A stretch of 64,000 nucleotides of DNA, taken from contig NCSJ02000067.1 of assembly GCA_002812745.2 (NCBI GenBank), forward strand, positions 62,001 through 126,000, in the 5' to 3' direction. Position numbers and translations under genes: made by a program. Positions 12,318-24,376 of this stretch are shown here, in pieces. Positions within the stretch are counted from its first letter, which is position 1. Each line of letters opens with the position of its first letter. The DNA is from Scytalidium lignicola (taxonomy: Eukaryota > Ascomycota > Leotiomycetes). The notes under the pieces were generated by a model that was given only the letters and a program-made list of their open reading frames with translations, did not search any database and was not told the origin of the DNA.

Positions 12318-12780
12318 TTGTGCATACATACAAAAGGCCATGGGAAAGCTAATATCTCAATCATGGTGTGGGCAATGGTGTGGGTTGGAGGGAGGTCTGA
12401 AATTGTGGTCATGGAGAAGGATTCTGAGGCATTACGCAACCGTTATTCGTCTAAGAGCTATCAAATTGCACTAGAAGAAGGTCTTCTACCTCATTATAAA
12501 CCTGGTGATTTATTTCAACAAGATAACGTGAAAATCCATGTGTTAAAAGCTTTTAAAGGGTAGTTTGAACAGCATAAAATTTAAGTGATTGATTAGCCAG
12601 CTTACTCTTCAGATCTCAACTTAATTGAGTATGTTTAGAAAGCTTTAAAAGAGGAAATGTATAAAAGGTTTTCTAATTTTCATACTCTAAAAAANGAATA
12701 AGCTGAATATCAAAGAATTCAAGAAAATGTTGTATATTTCATAAAAGGCTATCTTTCAGAGTTTAATTGATAAGCTAGTT
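12318..12780 (+). pseudogene. Tc1/mariner transposase, 3' catalytic part
   Basis: The translation resembles the DDE core of fungal Tc1-like transposases: IMVWAMVWVGG, then QQDN (second catalytic Asp), then NLIEYV (catalytic Glu) about 35 codons later. At least four in-frame stops interrupt it, three of them where the family has Trp (TGG to TAG). An N follows an A run at 12695. The N-terminal DNA-binding domain is missing. A separate N-terminal fragment of a similar transposase lies at 19672-20053 on the other strand. Confidence 0.75.
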
Positions 12781-13458
12781 AATTTAGTGTTACATAGATT
12801 GAAGGTTATTAAAAAANGTTAAAAAATAGTATACTAAATATTAAAGTGTATATAGTTAGTTATTAGATGTATATTTTTCTGTATTTTTTACTGTAAGAAT
12901 CATAAAGTTATGGATTTTTGAAATATAAGTGTAGAAGTAGTGGGGTTGAGTAATTTTGATGTAATCTCAGACTTTTGACCTCTTAGTTTAACTTCTGCAT
13001 AATAACATTCTAATAATCTCTTTTAGCTATGTTATTTGAGTATTGATTGGATAGAACATTCCTATTTAGGTATTAGTCAAGCATAAAATGCATAGAATGC
13101 ACAATTGGCCATGGCTTGCCAAGTGAAAGGATAGTTAAAATATTATGAAATCAACGTTTCAGTAAATTATACTTTATAATTATCAAAGATCACTCTCCTA
13201 GCGGCCATGTTTGTATACGGCATGAGAGATTAGCCTCTAAACAGCACTTCACTAGCTTACCATAAGTATATACTCAACGTTCTACCAACCATTAATTCTG
13301 TTCACATACTAAGAGCCGCCCTCATATCACTAGGCGGGAAGTTCGGTCTTTATCGTACAGCGCTCAGAATTTTCCTAACGTAACTCAATACACGCGTTCT
13401 AAGTCTCCTTCATTCATGATTTCCGCTAAACCAACACGCAACTATCCCGTCTGCATGC
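12781..13458. other. AT-rich intergenic DNA
   Basis: Probably the decayed tail of the Tc1-like element, then the 3' untranslated region and terminator of the ABC transporter gene on the minus strand. No open frame or inverted repeat worth naming was seen. An N follows an A run at 12817. Confidence 0.4.
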
Positions 13459-16400
13459 TTATTTCCTAATATCGGCTGGAAAAAGCTTGGAAAAAGCTGT
13501 TCCTTCTCTTTGCAACTCAGTTGGTGTGCCAACCTCTATAATCTCACCATCATCTAGCAAAACAATTCTATCTGAGTCTATAATACTTTCTAAGCGATGA
13601 GCGACAGCAATGACCGTGAAATGCTCGAAACGTTCCCTTATAATCTTCTGGGTCAACCGGTCCATGGCAATATCCACTCCACTTGTTACTTCATCTAGAA
13701 GTAGAATCCCAGTTTGATGTTCGCCTGCTCGAGCCAATGCTCTCGCCAGGCAGAAGAGCTGCTTCTGGCCATGCGAAAGGGAAAGAGAAGATATCTCTGC
13801 ATCCAGGCCACCACGTTGCGATATTGTAGTCCACAGATGCACTTTATCGAGTAAATCAATCATACGCTCATCGGACAGTGGACTTATCATCGTATCTGCT
13901 TGAAGACCTATATTGAAACGGACCGTACCGGAGACGAGAAAGGAATCTTGTGGAAGAGCTATCAAAGAGCTGCGAATGGTCTGGCGAGGAACAGTAGAGA
14001 GATCAATTTCGTCGATACTCAATTTACCACTATCAAGTTCAAGGAGTCGGAAAAGTACAGCCAGAAGTGCACTCTTACCACTAAAAGATATTAGTTCTTA
14101 CTGAAGAAAATTGGGATAATGGTAAAGACTTGCCTGCCCGTGCGGCCACAGACTCCAATCTTTTCACCTGCGGATACGGATAACGACACGTTTTTAAGGA
14201 CCGGCTTTGCCCCAGAACTGTAATTGTTAGTACATAGACTGAAATTCGTAATATAGAAAACTTACATGTAACAAGCTGAGATACTTTCAAATTTAATAGA
14301 TCCCTGAGATGGCCAGTTGGGCGGCGGTATTACGGTCTCAGCAGGAAGATCTTCAGACTGCACATCAGTAACCAGCGATTTAATCCTTGAAACAGCTCCA
14401 AGGGACGTTTCCATTTGCGTCCAGTTTGTTACCAATAGTGCTAGGCTTTGATTGAACGTAAGGACATTCACAAGAGCCACGCCAAGAGTGCCACCGCTTG
14501 TTGATGAGCTCAATTCTATTGCCATCGTCATCAATAGGATAGCTAGGCAGGTAACCAAGAGGTCAAGAACTAGATTGAGCCATCTCTGTATGCAATAAAG
14601 TAAATAAAATGGCTTTTGTGACAGATCTAAAAGATCGTGGCCCTTTCTTAAGAAATCATTTTGCCAGCCGAAAGCACGGATAGTTTCTAGACCTTCAATT
14701 GTCTCAAGGAAATGGGTGTAGAGTGGCGATTTAGCTTCCAGATCTAGGAGACGAATCTGGCGTGAGGTGCGGAGGTAGAACTTTTGTACTATCCAGACTA
14801 AGGCAATACACAAGGGGATTAAAGTGGCGATATACCGAGATCCGATAGCTATAAGGGCAGCTTGTGCCACTGCTGTTAAGGCATTTGATGTGTAAATTAG
14901 AGATGAAGGCTCTTAAAACGAGACAGGCTTACTTTGAAGTGTAATAGCAAACGCCACTGGAAGCGACATATCAACTAATGTCATATCTTGACTAAACCTA
15001 TGCGAGATCAGTCTTTAATCTGGGCTAATATTGTTAGATGTATCATAAAGCTGGTACCTATTTATTGTAATTCCTATATCTGTACCAGTAAAAAATTTCA
15101 AAGGCGCTCTTTTTTATGTCAATATCACTGCTTATTCTTAGCGTGATTGGAGTATGACTCACTGCATTACAGCAGACAAAAGAATAAGATGGAGATTCTC
15201 AGCGGATTGTGGTACAGCAGTGACGAGGAAATACCTTAACACGTTAGCTAGTTGCTTTGAACAGATGGTCAATAGCAAACCAAATAAAGACCCCGAGAGA
15301 GATAACTGCTGCAAAGGCTAGTACCACGTATACCGTGAGATATCTCACGGTGCTAGCACCATTAGCTGCCGTCCACCATTGTAGCCAGATCTCTACAAAT
15401 ACTATTAGTTGGTTCCTCCATACTAGGAAACCTCTAAATTTTGCTTACGTGGAAATGCATAACAAAAGACATAGCTAGAAACGAAAACTATAGTAAGAAT
15501 GATCGGCCACAAGCCAATGCTGCGAAGATAGAACATATAGAGCGTAAAATCGCCATGCCCGCGAGAGCTAGGGCTGTCCGTCTGTGACTCTCGCGGAACT
15601 TGCCTTGTAATTGGAGTAGTCTGTACAGAAGTATTGAGATGCTCTTCAACGGTTACCGTCTTTGAGGTTGGACATTTGTTTAGCAATTCTTGGACGTAAG
15701 TATTCCGTAATTGCATAGACCGTCCATCACCTTGATCCGCAATAGTGCCATTGTGATCGAGAACGACTATATAATCCGCAGCTCGAATTGGTAGCGCTGG
15801 AATAGTTAGAAATGATAGAAAATGTGAAGTTTCTAAGTGAACTCACCGGAGTGGGTTGCTAGGACTACTGTTGACAGTAAAGTACGGAGAAGACCTCCAG
15901 GAGAAAGAGTATGATGAAGTATAATCTCAGCAGTGTTTGAGTCTAAAGCACTCAGAATATCATCGAGTATGATTATAGGTTTTCTTGCATAGATAGCACG
16001 AGCGAGAACCTGTAATATGTGAGCTACCATAGTAAAAATAGTAATCTAATAATTGTTGCAGCACAATATACTCACAACGCGCTGTTTCTGACCACCGCTC
16101 AGCATTATCCCTTTGCTACCAACGACAGTTTGATCCCCATTTGATAGTTCCTTCAAGTCCTTTTCCATGGCACACACTCCAATGACCTTCTCATACCAGG
16201 TTTGGTCAAAAGGAGACTGGCCAAGTACGTTGTTGCGCAAAGTTGTGTTCATGAGCCAAGGATTTTGTTGGCAGTAGGCAATATCTGACTTGGTCAAGTA
16301 TGCTTGACCTTTTGTAGTTGGAATTTCACCGAGCAAAGCCTTTAATAAAGTAGATTTGCCGCAACCTACTGGTCCCAGTATCACAGTAAGGGATGCGCAG

Positions 16401-18643
16401 GCAATTCTCAAAGAGATACCCTGCAGAAGCGTTGGATGCTTTGGCGGTATTCCAAATGTGCACTGGTCGAACATAAATGCAACGTCAAGAGCTAATTTCC
16501 CGGAGCTGTTTAGCGGGACAAGATTCTGGAGTTCGATTTCTTGACTTGGATCATTTATACTTGACGAATTTCCTAAGTCCCGTACGGTGGTTGGGAAATG
16601 TGGAGTTTGGGAACGAATTTCGTTGTCTGAAAGTAGGTATTTTTGTATCCTATCAAAANCTTCCAAGGGCTGCTGTAAATCGAGAGAAGGTAGACGCAAG
16701 AATATTGAGCGGCGAGGTTACAAGTGTTATAAGTGACAAAGATGTGAAGGCTTTGTTGGCTGTTAGAACTGAGAGATGACCGTTATCCCTTATTAAGATG
16801 AATATCATAAACGTCAATGCTGGTGATAGGAGCATAGGCATTGTTCCTAGAGAACTATTAGCTAGCTGCTCAATAAACGTGAGTGTATAAAGGTACCGCA
16901 GATATTTACCCAGACCACAAGTCGCCGGAATGGTTTAGATAAAGTAAGTTCTGAGACTCGATGTTGTTGGATATCCGATGATAAAATATTTGTCAACCCT
17001 AACATCTTCACACCCTTCATAGAACCAAGTACGGACGAGGTAGCTGCAATCCGTCTCTGCACAGCTACAACCCAGGCTCTCTGTCGATCGCTCATTAGGC
17101 TAGCAATATAGGATCCACCAATAGTACTGACTATAAGAAACTCAGGTTAGGAATTTTCATGCGTTTACAATTCCTAACTTCGAAGTACTTACGGATTGCG
17201 ACAGCAATGGATGCTAAACAGGCCAAACCTATTTGACTTTCCAATAGCCATATAGCTAAGACAATTTCGACTGGACTGAATAATATCTCTAACATATTTG
17301 TCATTCCAGCGGCAATTCGGTCTATATCAGTACTCATTAATGTTACAGCAGCTAGATTGCTGTGCTCATCGGCGCTGATAACAAGAGATTTGCGATAAAT
17401 AAGCCCAATTAAAACGCCTCGGAGCATAGTAATGAATCTGAACACTTGGTGCTGAGATAAAGCTGTGGAAATCTGGAAGGAATATATCAGAAACAAAGGG
17501 TCTTACGTTCAGCGATTATTTTGCTCAAAAATACGTACTGCAATTCCTAGGTATATTAATACAGTTGCAGCGATTATTCCATAACCAACGTCTTTGTTTT
17601 GCTTGCTTGGCAACTGTTGCACATACGAAATAGCCTTTGTGATTAAGAAGGGTTGAGCAAAGCAGAAGCCTGTCAGGCAAAGCCTTGGGGCTGCTACTGA
17701 GAATAAAGACCATCTGAGATACCAGAAAGTTGTGCGGATGAGGACGCGTTGAGATTTCTTATCGACTAATTATTCAAAACGAAATTAGGATAATTCTTAG
17801 AGAAATCTCTCGTATGGTAGATAGACAATACCTTTCACCCAAGTGCTGTGCATATTAGAGTCTAGAGATTGTGATTCGAGGGCTGGATCCGTAGAAAATA
17901 GGTCATCTATTTCTAGGTTTCGGCGAAAACCATGGAGGAATAAAACGTTTAACCACCAGAAGACGCTACGACTGAAGATGCCACTTAAAGTTTCCGGCGG
18001 GTAAGCAACGAACTCCTGCTTCAGTACCCTGCGTTTGTTCAGGGACTCGAGCCCTAACAGAAAGAATTGAAGCAATGCAGTAACCGTTAGAATGCTGGCC
18101 ATAGCTGGCATCCCTTTTATCAACCATAGTGTTCTCGCCTGCACAGCTCCAGATGCCACGGAGAATAGTAGGAAAAGATTGATTAGGTAGATGGCTGGAC
18201 AGATTGATAGTATTCACAGTAGGACAATAGAGATAGCGCAATTGTGTTGGCAAAAGAAATTACTGCCGACGCGATTGACACTCTGGTTCTTTGCTCGGTA
18301 TGTTTGGCCCACAGGACAATGAGCGCCACTTGTAAACCAGCGAGCACAGAAAATGTCAGCTTCGATGAATTAGCTACTCAGAATAGATTCATAATAGCCG
18401 TGGTGTGATGATCTATCTAGTGCTTACAAGTTTGATAGTTTGGGATAGCCTGTATGTGACTTTCCGCGTACGTCGGTGGAGTTGATGGATGCGTAGAGGG
18501 AAAATGCTAAGGAATACAACCGCCGGAGCGATTGTCAGAATGCTCTGCTCAAACAGCAGTGTAAAATCAAACCTTCCACTGCATGGATTAACTCCTGGGC
18601 CAAATGTATCGTCATAAGCAAAGCCGCATGTGTTCGGCGCCAT
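13459..18643 (-). CDS. ABCC-type full ABC transporter
   Basis: ATP-driven exporter of the multidrug-resistance-protein class, expected in plasma or vacuolar membrane. Fifteen exons with consistent phases give 1459 aa, a normal ABCC length: 18428-18643, 17832-18359, 17539-17765, 17193-17472, 16897-17130, 16076-16846, 15847-16009, 15449-15796, 15281-15392, 15163-15234, 15058-15108, 14933-14997, 14266-14872, 14134-14217 and 13459-14080. Order: extra N-terminal membrane domain, TMD1, NBD1 (GPVGCGKST, LSGGQKQR, IIILDD), TMD2, NBD2 (GRTGSGKS after splicing, LSHGQ, LLLDE, AHR). NBD1 carries Asp in place of the catalytic Glu, usual for ABCC. Two single-base problems (a missing C at 18186-18187, an extra N at 16659) break the raw frame. 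The last intron before the final exon is GC-AG. The start at 18643 fits the family; 18688 is possible. Confidence 0.9.
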
Positions 18644-19091
18644 GTTTTGCGGCCAACAACACGATGGACCCTGGCAACAGGGAGACACAAGGGACTAGGT
18701 TACAGTCCTTCCACACTATATCCAAAGTTGAGTATTGTAGTATGAGGGAAAGCAGGTAGTGAGCTTGGTTGAGGAAGGGATCTGATGGGACACACTGGTT
18801 CTTAGCACTTTCAAAAATGGGTGTGGTTGTACGAAGAGGGCAGATACGATACTGATAGGAGAATGTTGGATCAATTAGGCAGCTGATTCGGGGAAGCGGA
18901 TAGGAAATACCGAACACAACCTCAAAGTAACAATCAGGGGGGCTACGTTCCACGCTGCCGGTAACCAATTAATTGACATAAAACAACACTCAAGTAATAA
19001 GTATCTTCACATAGCGCCGTTCGCGCTTCTCATACTCGATTATCTGCTGCAAGCTCTTGATAATAAACCCTGAAACTAGACGGTGGTAGTT
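18644..19091. other. ABC transporter promoter and UstYa-like 3' flank
   Basis: Between the transporter start and the end of the UstYa-like fragment, both on the minus strand. A frame at 18612-18968 is open but has no motif and overlaps the transporter leader. It is treated as untranslated leader and promoter. Confidence 0.4.
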
Positions 19092-19671
19092 TTATGATGG
19101 TACACCGTTTACTTCTATCCAATCTACTCTGTAGTTACGGCACTTGTGCCTTGTTGAAAAGATTACCTGGGCTCCGAGGGGCGAATCCTTATCTAATCGA
19201 ACAGGAACTATGGTTACATCTCCAACGCACATTAATTGAATCCACAAAGTCTCAACGCAGTGGTCTACATTAGTTCGACTCATTTCTGACCCTCGAGTAA
19301 AACCTTCTGGTGGCGTTTCATAGTGATCAAGATACGTGTACTGGCGGATCATATTCTGCCCATAGATCTTAGAGTTAGCCATTATCGTGGAATTATCCGC
19401 AGGTAAATAGGAGGTCTTACGAGACAATGAAGCTGGTGAAAGACTTCAGCTTGAGCTTCGACTCCACCACCGTATATTGTGGGAGTATACTTCCATTCAA
19501 TACCCGAGTAATTGAGCACAGCCATTAAATTTTTTGGTACATTCATACTCTGATCTAAAGAGAAAATTGGATTAGCTAAGCACCCGAAGTTTAGGGAGAT
19601 CAAATTGAACTGACGATTCCAAAGCTCGTCCCAGGCTTGTTCCAGTTCGGGCGTAGGCAGCCCACGATAGA
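19092..19671 (-). pseudogene. UstYa-like (DUF3328) oxidase, 5'-truncated
   Basis: UstYa-family proteins are membrane-anchored, probably copper-dependent oxidases, several of which cyclise or modify fungal ribosomal peptides. Exons 19421-19671 and 19092-19355 (intron 65 bp) encode a PTPELEQAWDELW block, then HQLHCL (first HxxHC motif) and, after the intron, NMIRQY, then NVDHCVETL and LMCVGDVT. The second motif has Asn where the family has the first His of HxxHC. The N-terminal membrane anchor and start are absent: homology stops at 19671 and Tc1-like sequence begins. An acceptor-like CAG at that point leaves open an upstream exon beyond the insertion, but none was found up to 20600. It is probably non-functional. 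Confidence 0.7.
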
Positions 19672-20060
19672 CTGTTTGTTTTCTAAATTCATTTGAAAAA
19701 TAAAGTTACGTTTAAATCGCTCTAAATATTTGTTTAGCCTATTAAACCTCAGATTGGATTTGTTATCTTTGCGCAATTGGTCTTTCAAAACGGTGTTTCG
19801 AACTGTGTGATTTAGTACATTTAGCTCCTTTGCGATTTGAGCTGGTTTTTTNACTTTCCTCGGTTTTCCTAACAATTTTGTCTTTAATATATAGAGAAAG
19901 ATCTTTATAAAGAACAATATTATTATTAATTTCACTTAAAGGATTTCGTTTTAGAGCTATTGGACTGTTGAGAAGTGAGTGTAAATGATGAAGGAAAACG
20001 CTATTGACAATAATCACTATGTCTTTATCAGATGTGTATAACATAGATAGCACACAATGT
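19672..20060 (-). pseudogene. Tc1-like transposase, N-terminal fragment
   Basis: Translation contains PAQIAKELNVLNHTVRNTVL, a helix-turn-helix of the Tc1 paired-like DNA-binding domain, followed by a basic region with a degenerate GRP-type AT-hook (NRLNKYLERFKR). Two overlapping frames (19600-19935 and 19763-20053) are needed to cover it, so at least one frameshift is present. The catalytic DDE part is missing; the junction with the UstYa-like gene is abrupt at about 19672. Here the N at 19852 (after a T run) must be kept for the frame to stay open. Confidence 0.6.
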
Positions 20061-20804
20061 TAATCTGTTGACGCTGAGGTACAAAAGATAGCTTTTGGAT
20101 AATTCTTAATTCTAGACAACTGCTTATATCTGTCAGTTGCTCATGCTAGTAACATTGATAAAGAGGTATCAACTTGGCTCTATAATAAAAACAATCTCGA
20201 TAAATGAATATTATATTATGATTGGCATCTCAAAAGGGATAATGTAGTTCTGGGACTAGAGTATTAATAGAAACTCTATTATGTATTAGACGCTAAGATA
20301 CACTGTATAAGTGTTTCAAGATACAGTATATTTGCAGCATCTTTGCTAGTCGTCTTTCTTTGGGAGATTGACCCGGCTATTGGTATAATACGAAAAATTT
20401 ATTGTAATATCTTGAGATTTTCTTGTTCTATTTGGGTATATTTTAATTGTCTGTGGCCAAAACAGAAGTCTAGGTTTTAGATAAGAAAAAAGGGAGATGT
20501 AAGTGAATTTAAGCCTGGCGTTTTTGCATATTAAATACAAATGATCTATTTTTTCCAAAATAATATCACCCTTGATAGCAAAGAAAGACTAAACAATTAA
20601 AAGACAATATTAACAAATGGGAAAGATGATGGGAAGAGGAAACATAGGTTTGCTCGTGATCAGGGAGGTCAGAAACCAATAAGGGGACTAATACAAAGCT
20701 GAACAACCAGAGATTGCACTGGCCACGGTTTAATATGAAGGAATAGGTTTATGAAGACTTTCTTATCTTGAATTATTTTAACATTAAAGAAAAATATCTC
20801 AGAA
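20061..20804. other. AT-rich region without recognised gene
   Basis: Probably remaining decayed transposon DNA followed by the 3' flank of the MFS gene. A 70-codon minus-strand frame at 20346-20558 has no recognisable domain and is not accepted. Confidence 0.4.
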
Positions 20805-22474
20805 TTATCCTGCTACACCCATTGATAGTTGCAACTTCTCTCGTCGCATGGCTACTGCGCTAAGCACAGTCACCGCACCAGCAGTGATGACCAGAATATA
20901 CGACTTCCCCATCGCTTTGACCACAACATCGATGATTCTCTTCTGGATATCCGGAGAAAGGGACTGAAACAAGGAAGACTGCGCTCCACTGATGGCACTC
21001 TGAATCTCGCCTACTGGAGTATCTGGTAGGATACGGCGAATCTGATCTGTTGAGAAATTAAGGAACACAGAATTTGAGATGGACAACCCGCAGGTGAAAC
21101 CCATCAGCTGGGCGAAGGAGATGTATCCTACGGCCGACGGTATTTCACTTGGCGGAACTTGCGCCTGGCTCACAGCGAATGATGCCTGGCTGTAGCATCC
21201 AGTGCCAAAAGCCAGAATAACTGTATAGCCATATATCCTTGCCGAACTCGAATGTTGATCAACAGTAAACATTAAGGCGCCTCCTATCAGACCCAGCACT
21301 CCACCAACTAGGTACGACGGCATGTAATATCCACTGCGAGAGATAATAACACCGCTCGACACCGACGCAAAGATCAAAAGACAAATAAATGGCAATAGAC
21401 GGACACCGGCATCCAATGATGAATCTTCAGAGACGAACTGAAAGAATAGCGGAATGAAATAGATAGGCACAAACAGTGCCGTACCGGCCGTTGCAGTCGT
21501 CACGAACAGCAAAATCAATGTTCTCGACTTGAGGAAATGGACTGGGAACAGACGATCAGACTGCTTTGTTGCGATGGAAAAGGCTTGTTGGCAGATAAAT
21601 AGGATGGAAAGTACACCAGAGGTGCAGAAAAGTCCAATAATACGTCCTGACTTCCAGGCATAGACTACACCTCCAAAATTCACAGCCATGACCCCGGCAG
21701 CCATTGCTCCAATCATTAGGATAGAACCAACCAGGTCAACACGTCGGAATCGCTGCGCCATGGTAGAGCCAACCTGGGGTCGATCGAAGGGAGAAGCAGA
21801 AAATACGCAGGAGCACAGATAGCCCCGACCACCAGGTTGATATAAAACGCCCACCGCCAGGTGGCTGAGCTGTCCGCAAAGGCGCCACCGATAATAGGAC
21901 CCAAAACTGTTCCCAGACCCCAGGTGAGTCCAGTCAAGGACATGTAGATTGGATGTTCCTTTTCCGTTGTTGTAATCGACAGCAGTGTCAGGATACCAAT
22001 ATACGTCCCTGACCCACCTAGTCCAGCCAGTGCTCGGCCCACAATCAGGGCATTCATCGTATTTGCTCCGCCGCAGAGCGCGGAACCGGCCTCGAAGATC
22101 ACCATGGCGATTATATACAACCATTTGGCGTTAAACACGCTGAACAACTGGCCCCATATCAGGATAGTGGTCACGGCGCTGAGCAGGAAGGAGACCGATA
22201 GCCAAGGTAGTTTGGAGATTTCTCCGAAGGTCTTGATAATCGAAGGCTGGACGTCTGCCACAACGGTGTTGTCGAGAGCATACAGGAAGGAAGACGAGAG
22301 GATGGCTATCAGAACCATGAGCCACAATATTGTGTTCTTCGGTCGCGGCGGCGCTGTAGGGGTGGCCTCTTCTAGTTCTGGTGAAACCGGTCCCTTCTCC
22401 CTCCCGTCACTACTAGACGGTGTATGCAGCTCTGCCTCTGCCAGTGTTTCTTCAATCATTGTTTCAGAAGGCAT
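20805..22474 (-). CDS. MFS drug exporter, DHA2 (14-TMS) type
   Basis: Proton-coupled exporter of the major facilitator superfamily in the plasma membrane, about 556 aa, intronless. After an acidic cytosolic N-terminus (SSSDGREKGP...) the first helix carries ALDNTVVADVQP, typical of DHA2 exporters. LIVGRALAGLGGSG and the antiporter motif C region GLGTVLGPIIGGAFA follow, then WRWAFYINL. The second half runs from RVDLVGSILMIG to the C-terminus. The raw frame breaks inside GACCCCAGG (C run 21776-21779); one more C joins ...LPSIDP to QVGSTMAQRF in a family-consistent way, so a sequencing error is likely. Start chosen at the Met of MPSETMIEE; an upstream in-frame Met at 22531 adds an AT-rich leader that looks untranslated. 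Divergent from the aldo-keto reductase. Confidence 0.9.
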
Positions 22475-23083
22475 TCTGGTTTCAATAATATTTTTAATGA
22501 AATTATTAATGCGATAGCGAAATATAAACAAAGAGTTTGATGTGTTGAAATATTATAGCCTTGTTATATGTTATGTAATAGTACAAGATTGTGGCAAGAT
22601 CGATCGGAGGGTTGTTCGATCCGAATTACATACTCCGAGATGGATGAGATGCAACATTCTACGGCAGCCATTTTACTTAATTAGTTATGGGTGAGATTTT
22701 CGATCACTGATGTTGATTACCTACTGTCTGATTTCGTCAATTATTGCTGACGAGATGCTAACGATAGCGTGCTGATTCTACCTGTCCGAACGGGGAGGCA
22801 ATATGAGCTAGTGATGACCACACAGCAGCATGGTGATCACCATGGATGGTAACGTAAGTTTACCTTCGTTTTTCTGCTATGAGTGTAGTATGCTTGATTA
22901 TAGATCTGTCTCAGAGAAAAATTTCCGTTTATTATTTCTGCAATGTCGCTGTCCGATCCGATTGTCAACAGACGATTCACACCTCTCCGCTGCATATCTC
23001 AACTATCCCTTCACATCACGAGATTTACAACTCAATCCTTTACTTCTAAACCTTCTCGTCTCAATCATCACCTATTTTCCAAT
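22475..23083. promoter_or_regulatory. shared divergent promoter, MFS and aldo-keto reductase
   Basis: A 609-bp spacer between divergent start codons. CGGAG at 22605-22609 and its inverted partner CTCCG at 22633-22637 are separated by 23 bp, an arrangement that zinc cluster dimers can bind. CCGAAT at 22621 lies between them. The half immediately before the reductase start is CT-rich (TCTCAATCATCACC), typical of a fungal transcription start region. Which factor binds is not known; the nearest regulator (25165) is a bZIP, not a zinc cluster protein. Confidence 0.4.
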
Positions 23084-24376
23084 ATGGCATCCCAAGAAAA
23101 TGTCCAGGTCGAATATCGGCAACTAGGAAATAGCGGATTGAAAGTGTCGATACCGGTTTTAGGAACCATGGGGATTGGTCGCTCAAAATGGCTTCCTTGG
23201 GTCTTGGATGAAGAGCAGGTAATACCATTGTTGAAAATACGGCTTTGAAGGAATCTTTGACTTAATATCATTCCTAGGCTATGCCCATTTTGAAAGCAGC
23301 ATATGACCGGGGAATCAATACGGTAGGCTTCTGAGACCCTGCGAAATAAATCAGACCTGATCAAGGCACCTCGACAGTGGGATACCGCCAACGTCTATTC
23401 AAACGGCTACGCTGAGCGTATCATCGGAAACACGATTAAGAAGTACGAGCTCCCACGGCACAAGATTGTGCTCGTGACGAAATGTTATGGATTTGTACAG
23501 GAGGATCCGGATGCTAGGGGAATGTTGGTGCCGGCATCGACTCCAAAAAATATGGGCGCGACGTACGGTGAGAACTGGTCATTACCATTAGAAGACCGAT
23601 CTTGCGTCTGACCAAGAGCGAATAGGACTATCCCGTGCTGCCATTTTAATGCCGTCGAGGCCTCCCTTAACCGACTGCAAACCGACTATATCGACCTCCT
23701 CCTAGTCCATCGCTTCGATAAAACGATCCCGATCGAGGAGACAATGGAGGCATTGCACGACCTGGTCAAGAGTGGTAAAGTCCGGTATATCGGCGCCAGC
23801 TCAATGTGGACCTACGAGTTCGCGCTGATGCAGTTCATCGCGGAGAAGCATGGCTGGACCAAGTTCATCTGTATGCAGAATTACTACAACCTGCTCTACC
23901 GAGAGGAGGAGCGGGAGATGAATAAGTTCTGCGACCTCACTAGTGTGGGCCGACTCGCTGTAAGTCCTTTTTATATCTTTCTCTTAGTCTCTTTTTCATT
24001 TTCATTCTCGTTCTTGACTTAAAATGGAACGGCAAATTTTGACATCAAGTAGTGGGCCTCACTCGGCCGAGGCATGCTCGCTCGCCCAGTCTCCGAGAAC
24101 AACAGCATCCGCAGCCCCAGCAATGTCAGCGAGTTAACACAGCAGGATCGCGAGATCATTAAACGCGTCGAGGAAGTAGCTACTCAGAAGGCCTGGCCCA
24201 TGACCCACGTTGCGATTGCGTGGACGAAAAATCGTGTCGTCAGTCCCGTTATTGGTATCAGCAGCGTAGAGCGTATGGATGAGATCCTGGGTGCACACGG
24301 TAAGGTGCTGACGGAGGAGGAGGAGAAGTATATTGAGGAACCCTATGTGCCGAAGAAGGTGCGCGGGCATTCTTAG
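23084..24376 (+). CDS. aldo-keto reductase
   Basis: NADPH-dependent aldo-keto reductase, cytosolic, about 342 aa after correction. Exons 23084-23218, 23278-23322, 23378-23567, 23626-23959 and 24053-24376. The catalytic tetrad is visible: Asp in [10 protein letters not shown] (Asp and Tyr), Lys in LVTKCYG and His in LLVHRFD; the cofactor end IGISSVERM and LARPVSE lie in exon 5. Exon 4 contains one frame break in the run ATTTTAATG (T run 23644-23647); one extra T gives the family segment [20 protein letters not shown]. Similar enzymes reduce aldehydes, ketones and versiconal-type intermediates. It shares a promoter region with the MFS exporter, so the two are probably co-regulated. Substrate unknown. 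Confidence 0.9.
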
